The notes beneath the pieces are model-generated. The model worked only from the letters and a program-made list of their open reading frames with translations, had not been told where the DNA came from and did no database searches. A program made the translations under genes and the position numbers. This document shows positions 1-9,016 of a stretch of DNA of 64,000 bases, in pieces. The stretch is taken from contig JBARXJ010000017.1 of NCBI GenBank assembly GCA_049647265.1, forward strand, positions 156,963-220,962. The letters are read 5' to 3'. This DNA comes from JAAURB01 sp049647265. Lineage in GTDB: Bacteria; Cyanobacteriota; Cyanobacteriia; Cyanobacteriales; Microcoleaceae. Position 1 is the first letter of the stretch; the number at the start of each line of letters is the position of its first letter.

Positions 1-1320
1 TTCAGCTTCGCCGCACTGGGAAATCAGGCTATTGGACAACTTCAACTGTTCAACAAAACCTGGCCAATTCATGAAGAATATATTTATGAACATCATCCTT
101 GGTATGGAAAAAGTTTAACGGAATTATGGGCCTCACCAGAGCGGATGCTGATTTATTATCTGCCTTGTTCGGAAGAAATGGATTTAATCTCGGCTGTTTG
201 TTCTGAACAACGTTTACAGTCTGGCGATCGCCTCATCGTTGCCACCAAACCCAGTATTCGTTTAAACCAGACGAATTTGTTTCAAAAATTAAGAAAACTG
301 GGCAGTAGTTTAAGAAAATTCCAACAACATGGCAAGTCAGCCGTATTCGTGACGTTAGTGTTGTTATTGACAATTTTTGTGGCAACGGTGACTTATGTCA
401 GCATTAATTTAAACAACTCGATTGTTGATTCTCTCTACTTTTCAGTTGGGATGATTACTGGGGCCGGAGGTAACGAAAAAGTCGCTGAAAATGCCCCCGA
501 AAGCATTAAGATCTTTACCGCAGTGATGATGCTCGTCGGAGCCGGGGTGATTGGGATTTGTTATGCCTTGCTGAATGATTTTGTCCTGGGGACTCGCCTG
601 ACTGAATATCTCAACGCCACCCGCATTCCTCACAAAAATCATTATATTGTTTGTGGTATGGGGGGACTCGGGATTGAAATTGCCCAACAACTTCAAAGTA
701 GTGGTTATGAAGTCGTCGTCGTTGAACAAGATCCCAATAGTCGGTTTTTGAGTACTGCGCGATCGCTTAAAATTCCTGTACTTTCAGGAGATGCTAGACT
801 GTCGGCTACCTTAGAAACCGTCAACATTCAACAAGCAGAAGCGCTATTGGCAGTCACCAGTAGCGATATGGTTAACCTAGAAATTGCTTTGAATGCTCGA
901 GGATTATGCCATCGACTGCGAGTAGTTGTCCGCAGCCAAGACCCCCAATTTGCCGCGATGGAACAGCAAGTGTTTAACTTTGAAACCGTTCTCAGTCCAA
1001 CCGAAATTGCTGCCCCTGCTTTTGCCGCTGCTGCCATTGGGGGGCGGATTTTAGGCAACGGCATTACAGCCGAACGCTTATGGGTTGCGATCGCAACATT
1101 AATTACCCCCAATCATCCCTTTTGTGGTCGCCGGGTACAGGATGTAGCCCGTTGTGTGGATTTTGTTCCCCTCTATGTGGAAAGCAACCGTCACACGATT
1201 CATAGTTGGGAACTATTGAATTTTCTGCTCAATCCAGAAGACGTGTTATATCTCACCATGCCGGCCGATAAACTAGAGCAGTTATGGAATCCTCTCCATT
1301 TAGAAGAAGTGTGTATCTAA
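1..1320 (+). CDS. K+ channel-like protein with RCK/TrkA-N domain (5' end outside window)
   Basis: The frame is open from base 1, so the gene starts upstream of the window; the first ATG (145) is internal. The visible part reads as the end of one cytoplasmic RCK-like domain, then two membrane helices with a pore loop between them (coded at about 445-580), then a second Rossmann NAD-binding TrkA-N domain (IVCGMGGLGIEIAQQL) and an RCK_C-like tail. This tandem RCK layout is typical of ligand-gated ion channels that carry K+ across the membrane. The pore loop reads GMITGAGGNE where a K+ channel normally has TVGYGD, so ion selectivity is uncertain. Its stop overlaps by 4 bp the stop of the convergent DUF928 gene. 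Membrane channel class is fairly sure; the substrate is not. Confidence 0.8.
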   Translation, partial: FSFAALGNQAIGQLQLFNKTWPIHEEYIYEHHPWYGKSLTELWASPERMLIYYLPCSEEMDLISAVCSEQRLQSGDRLIVATKPSIRLNQTNLFQKLRKLGSSLRKFQQHGKSAVFVTLVLLLTIFVATVTYVSINLNNSIVDSLYFSVGMITGAGGNEKVAENAPESIKIFTAVMMLVGAGVIGICYALLNDFVLGTRLTEYLNATRIPHKNHYIVCGMGGLGIEIAQQLQSSGYEVVVVEQDPNSRFLSTARSLKIPVLSGDARLSATLETVNIQQAEALLAVTSSDMVNLEIALNARGLCHRLRVVVRSQDPQFAAMEQQVFNFETVLSPTEIAAPAFAAAAIGGRILGNGITAERLWVAIATLITPNHPFCGRRVQDVARCVDFVPLYVESNRHTIHSWELLNFLLNPEDVLYLTMPADKLEQLWNPLHLEEVCI

Positions 1321-2111
1321 GGCGAGGTGGGCAAGCAACAGTCTGTGGTCGAAGCTTGAACCAACTCTTCGAGTCCCACAGCTTCGAGTAAATTAGCCCA
1401 GTCCTGATTAAAGGTTTTTGAGGAAGAAGCGTCTTTTATTCCTTGAATTAATGTCGTTAGAGCATCATACCAAATACCATTTTCTGCATAAGCCAGATAA
1501 CTTTGCTGAGTGGGATTATTCTCTAACTGACTGACTAATTCTGACGGGGGTGTCACTCGTTTGACCCAACCATCGACTCTCGGATTCTTAGAAGGATTTT
1601 CAGCATCACATTCGAGTTCAAAATACCAACGATACTGTTGTCCGACCGCTAAGGGTTTTGCCATTGAAGGCAAGGTAATCCCGACAATTCCAGGAGTTTG
1701 AGATAACTGAATCTTCATCGGTTTTTCTAAAATGGGTTGTTGATTTTCGTCTAATAACATTAGCTCCGCTTGAGCAATTTCTGTTGTACTGTAAGGAATA
1801 TAAAACCAGAATGTAGGATATTCTTTTGTGGTTAAACCTAAATTAGTCTCGGGAATTAATGCGGTTAAACCCGGCTGAGTCGGCGGACAATTTCCACGGC
1901 TGGCTGCCCCTTTGCGTTGACCTGGTTCGGGTCTACCATCTTGATCAAAATTCCAACGCTGAAGCGACAAGTATTGCACTTGATGATCGCGACTTTGAGT
2001 TAATTTTAAACTGGAGTTAACTCGGATATTTTTCTCCATACCCTGGCTAGTTTTTCCAATCAAGTCAGTTAAAATAAGTAGGATTGTTAAGCATATTTTT
2101 ATCGGAATCAT
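1317..2111 (-). CDS. DUF928 domain protein, exported
   Basis: 264 aa. An N-terminal hydrophobic stretch (about residues 3-20, KICLTILLILTDLIG) looks like a signal peptide. The rest carries DUF928 hallmarks, including RGNCPP, a PETNLGLT segment and TFWFYIPY near residues 75-110. DUF928 is a cyanobacterial family of unknown function, commonly found beside CHAT/CHASE2 genes. It is the last gene of a four-gene minus-strand operon, 20 bp after the CHAT-CHASE2 gene. Family assignment is by recognition of these motifs; the function is unknown. A periplasmic or cell-surface partner of the CHASE2 sensor is a reasonable guess from the context only. Confidence 0.8.
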   Translation of the reverse strand: MIPIKICLTILLILTDLIGKTSQGMEKNIRVNSSLKLTQSRDHQVQYLSLQRWNFDQDGRPEPGQRKGAASRGNCPPTQPGLTALIPETNLGLTTKEYPTFWFYIPYSTTEIAQAELMLLDENQQPILEKPMKIQLSQTPGIVGITLPSMAKPLAVGQQYRWYFELECDAENPSKNPRVDGWVKRVTPPSELVSQLENNPTQQSYLAYAENGIWYDALTTLIQGIKDASSSKTFNQDWANLLEAVGLEELVQASTTDCCLPTSP

Positions 2112-2131
2112 AGTTCTAAAGGCATGATTAA

Positions 2132-4453
2132 TTAAAGATTATTGAGTAAAAATGATCGTTTCACTCCAACCAGCACCAATGCTAATCCTATCGGGATAAT
2201 CGGTATCCATATTCCCATCAGCAGGGCAATATAACCCATTCCACCAATGATGATTAGACCGAACCCATCCAAAACTAAATAAAATGCTGTAGTATTCTTT
2301 TGTGAATTTAGAAATAATATGAATAGGGTTTCCCCGGTCACCGCACAGGCTAAAATCAAAACAAATTCTTTCCATTTTGGCAAGACTTGCAGTAAAGGAC
2401 GGTCATCTTGAACCGCACTCAGAATTTGACTCACCATTTGTGCTTGAATAAATACGCCAGGAATGGATTTAATCGGTGAATACCCTAAACTGTAGGGAGT
2501 GAGAAAACCATCATCAATACTACGGGCTGTTGTGCCAATTAAAATAATTTTATCTTGAATTAGCTGAGGATCAAAACGATTATTTAGAATATCACTCAAG
2601 GTAATGGTTTGAGCGGGCGCTTCTGAGGTACGATAATTCAACATCACTTGATATCCCCTGGCATCGAGTTGATGATAACCTGCCGTTGAGGGTTTAAGTT
2701 TATTAAAAAAGACCGAACCGATTTGATAGGTATGTCGAGACGTGCGTTGAAAAGGAATCGCTTCTGCGGTTAAATACTGGTAAGCAAGCTGATGACTAAA
2801 AGATTTATCTGTATTACATTGATCGTGATGACTCATCCCTAAAAACTGGCGGCGGACAATCCCATCAGGATCGATGGGGACATCACTAAACCCAACTTGT
2901 TGCAGTGGCACTTCATCTGGTGGCGGAATGGCAGGATTTTGTTCATCTCCCCCCATTTCACATACGACAATTAATGCTTGACTTTGTGATAACAATTGAG
3001 CCAACTTTTGCTGATTGGGTTGAACTGGAAACGGACGATAAATATCTAAACCAATCACTCGAGGTTGATGTTGATTCAGTGTTTCTAATAACTGTTTTAG
3101 GGTTGTATCAGATAAAGAACCCCGTAATTCATCTGGGTTTTGAGCTTGAATATCGGCTTCAGTAACAGTTACAATTAGCAGGCGAGGATCGAGGGATTCT
3201 TCAGGACGTAAACGCATGAGCGTATCTAAAGCTTTGAGTTCCCAAGTTTGTAAAAGTCCTAACTGTCGCACCCCAACAATCATAGCCGTTATCATCAAAC
3301 TGGCTGTTAATATTTTTCTGCAATATTGCCATCGAGATAAGCGAGGAATGGCTGGCTGAGATTGAGGGTTTTGAATCGGTTGATACAGCTTTTTCCAGGT
3401 TAAATCGGTTTCTATTGGGTGCTGGAAAATCACCGGTAACCAACTCACGCAAGGATATTCTGTCTCAAATTCATCGTGTAAACGTTCCCGTGCTTTTCGG
3501 ACTGCAAAAGCAAACGAGTTACCATTGGCAAACGCGGCTAAAAAATATTTTAAAAAACTTTGAGCTACTTCATCTGGAATAATTTCTCGCATCAGAATCA
3601 TTCTCGGCAAATGAATTTCTTGTAGCTCTTGCGCCAGTCCTAAGCCATCACAAGAATTGAAAATCGCTAATTTTAAACCAGATTCTACCGCTTGTTTTAA
3701 ACCATACTTTAATTCACTTAATGTTAAACTTTCATGTGGATTGATATAAATTTTTCCTTGGTCGTTTTTCGTTTCACCATGTCCGGCAAAAAATAAAATA
3801 TCCCAGTTATTTTCCCAAAGTTGAGTATTAATTTCACGGCGCGTCGGTTCAACTAAAAACACTAGCTCAACATTCGGTAAGCCTTCTAATAAACGCCGAT
3901 CTTTGACAACATCGATTCCTTGACTATGACCGAGAATCGCTAAAATTCTAATCTGAGGATTGAGTGTCTTGGGAGTCGAAACCAATTGATATTCAGGTGT
4001 ACTAAATATTACCTCTGCTGCCCGAGTTTCAATCCAGTCCCACAGATGCCAAGGGAGTTTTTGTAAGCAAGAATCAGAAGTCCGAATTAAGACCCGTACC
4101 GCTTGATTTAAACTAAAATAATCTCGCAGCTTACGGTCAATTCTTTTAAAGGCTGAAGCATCTAACCAAGCTTCAAATTGTTCTTGCAGTTGAGTGGCTG
4201 AATTGTGACAGATTTCAATGCGTCGGTTAACATATCCATCTGTAACAATACTTTCCGGTTGTAAGCGGTAAGGTGCGCCAATCCGTCGATAGTTTTCCCA
4301 ATGTTCTTGCGAGCAAGCAATCAGTTGAGGGTTGGGGGGTAAACCCCCTGTAATTTCAAGTTGTCGCTGATGTTGTGACCAGATTTCTAAAGTAACTTGA
4401 ACCCCATGTTCTAAATCCCCTGCAAGCTTCAGGACAACTTGCTGTTGTATCAT
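2132..4453 (-). CDS. CHAT-CHASE2 protein (caspase-like domain fused to extracytoplasmic sensor)
   Basis: 773 aa from the ATG at 4453, which has a GGGGGTGA Shine-Dalgarno; an upstream TTG at 4477 has no such support. Residues about 150-360 form a CHAT domain, a caspase/separase-fold protease, with the expected dyad: His225 in FFAGHGE and Cys268 in FNSCDGL. A membrane helix near 375-395 leads into a CHASE2 extracytoplasmic sensory domain (ALDTLMRLRP, then a long sensor region). Three helices close the C-terminus, as usual for CHASE2. No kinase, cyclase or other output domain follows, so the CHAT domain is presumably the output. It lies in an operon with DUF1822 and sigma-factor genes (24 bp gap upstream). 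The inference is that an external signal sensed by CHASE2 controls proteolysis inside the cell. Confidence 0.88.
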   Translation of the reverse strand: MIQQQVVLKLAGDLEHGVQVTLEIWSQHQRQLEITGGLPPNPQLIACSQEHWENYRRIGAPYRLQPESIVTDGYVNRRIEICHNSATQLQEQFEAWLDASAFKRIDRKLRDYFSLNQAVRVLIRTSDSCLQKLPWHLWDWIETRAAEVIFSTPEYQLVSTPKTLNPQIRILAILGHSQGIDVVKDRRLLEGLPNVELVFLVEPTRREINTQLWENNWDILFFAGHGETKNDQGKIYINPHESLTLSELKYGLKQAVESGLKLAIFNSCDGLGLAQELQEIHLPRMILMREIIPDEVAQSFLKYFLAAFANGNSFAFAVRKARERLHDEFETEYPCVSWLPVIFQHPIETDLTWKKLYQPIQNPQSQPAIPRLSRWQYCRKILTASLMITAMIVGVRQLGLLQTWELKALDTLMRLRPEESLDPRLLIVTVTEADIQAQNPDELRGSLSDTTLKQLLETLNQHQPRVIGLDIYRPFPVQPNQQKLAQLLSQSQALIVVCEMGGDEQNPAIPPPDEVPLQQVGFSDVPIDPDGIVRRQFLGMSHHDQCNTDKSFSHQLAYQYLTAEAIPFQRTSRHTYQIGSVFFNKLKPSTAGYHQLDARGYQVMLNYRTSEAPAQTITLSDILNNRFDPQLIQDKIILIGTTARSIDDGFLTPYSLGYSPIKSIPGVFIQAQMVSQILSAVQDDRPLLQVLPKWKEFVLILACAVTGETLFILFLNSQKNTTAFYLVLDGFGLIIIGGMGYIALLMGIWIPIIPIGLALVLVGVKRSFLLNNL

Positions 4454-4477
4454 TATGTTCTCACCCCCAATCTTCAA

Positions 4478-5404
4478 CTAGATTACAAAGGTTTCTACAA
4501 CAAATGTATTTCCTAATACTACCTTAACAGTGAATATTTCTCCAGATTCTCCATTAAATTTTAACTGAATATTCTTACTGCTTCTGGCTTCAGCTTGCAT
4601 CACTGTTTTTCCTGATTCATCTAATAGCATCAGTTGCAAGTGATGCGGTAGATAGACTTGCTGATTGGCCGGATATAACTCAACGCCGATTCCCATGTTT
4701 ACCTCTGTTTTCGGCTGTAAACGCACCAGTAAGCCAATTTGTTCGCCTGTGGGTTCTAAGTTAAACGTTTTGATCCGTTCTACGCCTAAGTCAGAATTAA
4801 CCGCTGCCAAGGCATCTGAATTGAGACTTCGCCATGCAATTTTTGGGGAAGAAAATAACGTTTCTATTCTGTCCCAACCGACTTCAAATGTATTTTTTAG
4901 CCATTGGTTGAGTTGAACTGCATTTTCAAGTTTACTCGCATATTGCAAAAAGAAATCTAGAGACTTGAACTGAGTTAAACAGACCTCTTCTGTTACAACT
5001 TTTTGTATAAATCCTAAAATCTTTGCTTGGGTTAACATCGGATTGAGTTGAACTGCAAAATACCCTCGCCGACCATTCATCGACTCTAGAGGAATAGAAA
5101 CAATTTGTTCTTCAGCACAGACTGGACGACACTCAAATTTACCTAAATGTAAAACATTTAAATCAGCGATATCACTAAACTTTTGAATCATCGGATCAAA
5201 ACTATCGCTCGATTTACAATCGGGTTGAAATCCCATACATTTTAAGTAAAAATTAACCGCATATACACTGAGCGTATTGAGGTAAACTTGTTGAGCTTTC
5301 GGCTGCTTGAGTTGTTGTTGACGAAACTGATCTGCAATTTGATGTGCCTCTCTGGAGAGGGGTACAGTAAACGTTAAAGATTCCATAGTGTTGTTGATCT
5401 GCAT
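4478..5404 (-). CDS. DUF1822 family protein
   Basis: 308 aa, starting at an ATG with a GAGAGG ribosome site; a second ATG at 5386 lacks one. The N-terminal block (LTFTVPLSREAHQIADQF, then YAVNFYLKCMGF) is typical of DUF1822, a cyanobacterial family of unknown function. No signal peptide or membrane helix is seen, so it is probably cytoplasmic. The C-terminal third is beta-rich and discusses no known catalytic motif. It sits between the sigma-factor gene (29 bp upstream) and the CHAT-CHASE2 gene (24 bp downstream), so the proteins are probably co-produced. A role as CHAT substrate, adaptor or sigma regulator is possible but is only inference. Confidence 0.8.
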   Translation of the reverse strand: MQINNTMESLTFTVPLSREAHQIADQFRQQQLKQPKAQQVYLNTLSVYAVNFYLKCMGFQPDCKSSDSFDPMIQKFSDIADLNVLHLGKFECRPVCAEEQIVSIPLESMNGRRGYFAVQLNPMLTQAKILGFIQKVVTEEVCLTQFKSLDFFLQYASKLENAVQLNQWLKNTFEVGWDRIETLFSSPKIAWRSLNSDALAAVNSDLGVERIKTFNLEPTGEQIGLLVRLQPKTEVNMGIGVELYPANQQVYLPHHLQLMLLDESGKTVMQAEARSSKNIQLKFNGESGEIFTVKVVLGNTFVVETFVI

Positions 5405-5433
5405 TGTTGAATCCTCTCTACACCCAATCTGTA

Positions 5434-6090
5434 CTAGTTCTTTAAATAGTCTTGAAAATAAGGTTTAAACTCCTTTAAACGCTTATTAAAAAACTCGCAT
5501 AACGAAGAAACCGGTACATTCAGTTCAGAAGAAATTTCCTTCCATTTTTGATCTTGCCAAATTTTAGCTAATGCTAAAAATTGAAATGTGGCTCTCGGTT
5601 GTCCTTTGATGTGCTCTTTGGTAAATAAATTCCCTGGATTTTCTTCAATTAACTTTTGTAGTTCTTGAGACTGTGAGATCTGTTCAGGCGCAGGAATAAA
5701 ATGATTTAACGCCTCAATAGTTGGCGTTTGGGAGCCTCTTGCAATATGCGTAATACCTCGATTAATATATTGCTTAAAACTATCCGTAAATCGTTTACCC
5801 AGGAGAAAATTACACCAAGCCATCACATCTTGTTCTGGATTATATCGGTCAATTTTTTGACAGATTTCCATCAATGTATTACTCAATGCTTCATTGTATA
5901 AATCCTCATAAAGACTAGAGTGATAAGGGAATGTCCGTTTTTGGGGAGAAGCCAAACGATTTGAATTTAAAATTTTATCCACTAATAAACTTAAAGCTTT
6001 CCGGCGCTCATAGCTCCGGGGGGGGTGCTGTTGAGCTTCTATTGCCAATTGGTTGAGTTGACAATCAATTGTGGTTTTCCCCTCGTTCAT
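5434..6090 (-). CDS. sigma-70-like RNA polymerase sigma factor (CHAT operon)
   Basis: 218 aa. Residues about 60-115 resemble sigma region 2 (SLYEDLYNEALSNT, DRYNPEQDVMAWCNFLLGKRF), which binds core polymerase and the -10 element. Residues about 165-215 give a helix-turn-helix like region 4 (KWKEISSELNVPVSSLCEFF). The segments between are short, as in alternative ECF-like sigma factors. It is the first gene of the operon sigma-DUF1822-CHAT/CHASE2-DUF928, with all spacings under 30 bp. No anti-sigma gene of the usual type is present, so a CHAT or DUF1822 partner may control it. Assignment as a divergent sigma factor is fairly secure; its regulon is unknown. Confidence 0.75.
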   Translation of the reverse strand: MNEGKTTIDCQLNQLAIEAQQHPPRSYERRKALSLLVDKILNSNRLASPQKRTFPYHSSLYEDLYNEALSNTLMEICQKIDRYNPEQDVMAWCNFLLGKRFTDSFKQYINRGITHIARGSQTPTIEALNHFIPAPEQISQSQELQKLIEENPGNLFTKEHIKGQPRATFQFLALAKIWQDQKWKEISSELNVPVSSLCEFFNKRLKEFKPYFQDYLKN

Positions 6091-6286
6091 TGTTCATTAC
6101 CACCCGTAAAAAATGCTCTCATAGATCTTTTCTGTTGCCAGATCTGATTTTTTCGGAGATCTTGGGGTTTTTTACAAAATTTTAGATTGGGTTTTGCTGC
6201 TAATTTTAAATGCTTCCAGCTCGATAGTGATTTAAGATGTTTGTTTGAAGCAACAACGATTAAAATTATTTAGAATTTTTGACAAA

Positions 6287-7579
6287 ATGATAACTTCTAT
6301 TCCCCTCACCGATCTGGCAAAACAAACCCAGCAAGCCGCGCGAAAATTAGCCGTCCTCTCAACAGATACTAAAAATAAGGCCATTGAAGCTGTGGCGCAA
6401 GCCTTAGAAGCCGCTTCAGCCGAAATTGTGGCAGCAAACCTTGCCGACTGTCGTCAAGCCGAAGCTGATGGCATTGCCAAACCCCTGTACAATCGTTTAA
6501 AAATGGATGAGGTTAAGTTACAAGGCGCGATCGCAGGCTTACGCAATGTGGGCTCATTAGCCGATCCGGTGGGAACAATACAACTTCATCGAGAATTGGA
6601 TACGGGCTTAATTCTCAAGCGCTTAACTTGTCCGTTAGGCGTGTTGGGCGTGGTGTTTGAGGCGCGTCCCGATGCAGTGATTCAAATTTCAGCTTTAGCC
6701 ATTAAATCAGGCAATGGCGTGATTTTAAAAGGCGGAAAAGAAGCAACTCAATCTTGTCAAGCTTTAGTTAAAGCCATTCAAACTGGATTATCTCAAACCG
6801 CTATTGATCCGGATGCGGTACAACTTTTAACCACAAGATCAGAAATTATTGAGTTATTAAAGTTAGATCAATATGTGGATTTAATTATTCCCCGTGGATC
6901 GAATTCTTTTGTACAATTTGTTCAGGATAATACTCGAATTCCAGTGCTGGGTCATGCGGATGGGATTTGTCATGTTTATGTGGATAAACAGGCAGATTTA
7001 GCTAAAGCGATTGCGATTACAGTGGATGCTAAAACTAACTATCCAGCCGCTTGTAATGCGGTTGAAACCTTGTTAGTTCATACCGATATTGCTGCTGAAT
7101 TTTTACCTCAAGTTGTGACCGCTTTGCAACAGCATAAAGTTGAATTACGCGGGGATAAACAGACCTGTAAAATTGTTTCGATTGAGGCGGCAACGGATGA
7201 CGATTGGTCAACAGAATACAATGATTTAACCCTTTCAATTAAAATTGTTGAGGATTTAGAGGCTGCTATTACTCACATTAATACCTATGGTTCTCAACAT
7301 ACAGAGGCTATTATTACAGAGGATAAAACGACTGCCGAAACCTTTATGAATTTTGTTGATGCTGCCGGAGTTTTTCATAATTGTTCGACTCGATTTGCCG
7401 ATGGATTTCGCTATGGATTTGGCGCAGAAGTGGGCATTAGCACTCAGAAAATGCCTCCTCGCGGCCCGGTTGGACTGGAAGGATTAGTCACTTATAAATA
7501 TCAAGTTATTGGAGAGGGTCATATCGCCGCCACCTATTCAGGACAGGATGCTAAACCGTTTACCCATCGCGATATTTAG
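6287..7579 (+). CDS. proA: gamma-glutamyl phosphate reductase
   Basis: 430 aa from the ATG at 6287; the frame extends to a TTG at 6245, but that adds a non-family leader. This cytoplasmic NADPH enzyme reduces gamma-glutamyl phosphate to glutamate semialdehyde, the second step of proline synthesis. The aldehyde-dehydrogenase fold is complete: GVVFEARPDAVIQIS, KSGNGVILKGGKEA, the catalytic cysteine in NYPAACNAVETLL, and the C-terminal GPVGLEGLVTYKY. Length matches the family. It stands alone, followed by two palindromic repeats. Identification is essentially certain. Confidence 0.96.
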   Translation: MITSIPLTDLAKQTQQAARKLAVLSTDTKNKAIEAVAQALEAASAEIVAANLADCRQAEADGIAKPLYNRLKMDEVKLQGAIAGLRNVGSLADPVGTIQLHRELDTGLILKRLTCPLGVLGVVFEARPDAVIQISALAIKSGNGVILKGGKEATQSCQALVKAIQTGLSQTAIDPDAVQLLTTRSEIIELLKLDQYVDLIIPRGSNSFVQFVQDNTRIPVLGHADGICHVYVDKQADLAKAIAITVDAKTNYPAACNAVETLLVHTDIAAEFLPQVVTALQQHKVELRGDKQTCKIVSIEAATDDDWSTEYNDLTLSIKIVEDLEAAITHINTYGSQHTEAIITEDKTTAETFMNFVDAAGVFHNCSTRFADGFRYGFGAEVGISTQKMPPRGPVGLEGLVTYKYQVIGEGHIAATYSGQDAKPFTHRDI

Positions 7580-7608
7580 GGGCTATTTTGTTGACAAATT
7601 ACATCGAT

Positions 7609-7629
7609 GGTGCGTGACAGTCACGCACC
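7609..7629. repeat. perfect 10-bp palindrome (GTGCGTGAC type)
   Basis: Arms GGTGCGTGAC (7609-7618) and GTCACGCACC (7620-7629) pair perfectly around a single base, 30 bp after the proA stop. Such GTGCGTGAC palindromes recur in intergenic regions of cyanobacteria. It could also end transcription between the convergent proA and JAMM genes, but no T-run follows. Confidence 0.6.
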
Positions 7630-7650
7630 CTACAATCTGTCATCTCGTGC

Positions 7651-7676
7651 GTCATTCCCGTGTAGGCGGGAATCCA
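7651..7676. repeat. dispersed repeat with ATTCCCG/CGGGAAT arms
   Basis: Arms ATTCCCG (7654-7660) and CGGGAAT (7667-7673) flank a 6-base loop. The motif GTCATTCCCG...CGGGAATCCA is like the widespread dispersed repeats of proteobacteria (for example the Neisseria dRS3 core ATTCCC-N8-GGGAAT). It lies 22 bp after the previous palindrome. Confidence 0.6.
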
Positions 7677-7695
7677 CAAAAATCTATGTCTTAAT

Positions 7696-8184
7696 TCACT
7701 TATTTTCTGCTATGGATACAATCTCTTCCGCTATAAATTGATGCTGCTGATCTAAACACCAACTGCGAAGATCAGCCGCTTTTTTCTGTTGTACAGAAAC
7801 AATAATATAAGAATATCCCAGCCACGCACACACTCGATCAAATTCTGAGGGAATGGCAGTATGATCGGGATGGGAATGATAAATCCCAATAATTGAAAGT
7901 TGACGGTCGCGTCCTTGTTTTTGAGCGTTTAATAATGCTTCGGGTGCAATTGTATACCGTCGTTCTGTTGTTGTTAATTGTTGATGAGTTGTTTCGAGTA
8001 ATTCAAAATGATCGGCAGTTTCTTGATTCCAGGCATTTTCTGTCGGTATAATTTCTACTAAACTTTTACGATCTTCTGCTTCTAAATACCCCATTAGGAT
8101 ACCGCAACATTCATTTGGATACGCTTGTTCGGCGTGGGTACAAATTTGATTTAACAGTTGTGGAGAAACTTGTAAAATAGACAT
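7696..8184 (-). CDS. M67/JAMM (MPN) family metallopeptidase
   Basis: 162 aa from the ATG at 8184. The JAMM zinc-protease motif is complete: a glutamate region in NECCGILMGY, then HSHPDHTAIPSEFD with both metal histidines, the serine and the aspartate. Proteins of this size in bacteria remove or process ubiquitin-like small proteins (ThiS/MoaD type) or cut isopeptide bonds. No ThiF or sulfur-carrier gene is adjacent, so the partner is unknown. It is convergent with proA. The metalloprotease class is secure; the substrate is not. Confidence 0.88.
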   Translation of the reverse strand: MSILQVSPQLLNQICTHAEQAYPNECCGILMGYLEAEDRKSLVEIIPTENAWNQETADHFELLETTHQQLTTTERRYTIAPEALLNAQKQGRDRQLSIIGIYHSHPDHTAIPSEFDRVCAWLGYSYIIVSVQQKKAADLRSWCLDQQHQFIAEEIVSIAENK

Positions 8185-8283
8185 CAATAGATTATATTAG
8201 AGTATGATTATACTAAAACAACTGCTAAGATATTTATAGGTTTTTTCTGCTTCAGAAATACTGTATATAAAAGGCTATCATTA

Positions 8284-9000
8284 TCAACGAAAATTGTAGC
8301 CATATCGGGAATAAGTGGTTTCAAAATCATCAATCCAAGCCATTTGTTTTTCACCCTTTTGATTGGCTTGCCAAATTCTGCCAGTGGTTACATCTAAACA
8401 AGTTAACCAACCCTCGCCATACACCCAAGTATCGATACAAATAGCATGACCAATATTAATCGGTTGACCGCTTTTTTGACTGGTATGACCACAAACCATC
8501 GTTTTACCCGAACAATGGGGTGCCGGATTTCTAAACTTTTGCCAAAATAACATTCGTTCCGGTTGTTGATTTAATGGTAAATTAGGATAAGCATTGGCAT
8601 GAACAAAAAAGTGGGATGTTGTTTCCCACCAATCTCGACAGATATTTTCTAAAAAATTCCAATGTTGCGCCGGAATGTTTTCGATGACTCGATGTTGTCC
8701 TGCTTTTGTATAAGAAGCCAGAGTATTTTCACCACCACACACTAACCAGTGATATAACTCATTACCATCCCCACCCCTGGCACGAAGCATCATCTGTTCA
8801 TGATTTCCTCGCAACGCTACCAGTTGTCCTCGGCGGTGTAACTCAATCAGTCGGTCGATCACGCCCTTGGAATCTGGCCCCCGGTCAACATAATCTCCCA
8901 ATGTCACAATCCGATCTTGAGGCTGCGGATTAACCATTGCCATCAGCGTATCAAATGCCGTTGAACAACCATGTATATCGCCAATGGCAAGTATTCTCAT
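8284..9000 (-). CDS. PPP-family serine/threonine protein phosphatase
   Basis: 239 aa from MRILAIGDIHG; an alternative ATG at 9024 would add 8 residues and run into the upstream gene. The metal-binding signature of PPP phosphatases is intact: GDIHG, GDYVDRG and RGNHE, with a later H in VHANAYPN and a GHT motif. Such bacterial enzymes (PrpA/PrpB-like) dephosphorylate proteins or small phosphate esters in the cytoplasm using Mn or Fe. It follows the L,D-transpeptidase gene by 16 bp and may be co-transcribed with it. Family is certain; the substrate is unknown. Confidence 0.9.
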   Translation of the reverse strand: MRILAIGDIHGCSTAFDTLMAMVNPQPQDRIVTLGDYVDRGPDSKGVIDRLIELHRRGQLVALRGNHEQMMLRARGGDGNELYHWLVCGGENTLASYTKAGQHRVIENIPAQHWNFLENICRDWWETTSHFFVHANAYPNLPLNQQPERMLFWQKFRNPAPHCSGKTMVCGHTSQKSGQPINIGHAICIDTWVYGEGWLTCLDVTTGRIWQANQKGEKQMAWIDDFETTYSRYGYNFR

Positions 9001-9016
9001 TGCTCTGAGTGAGGTG

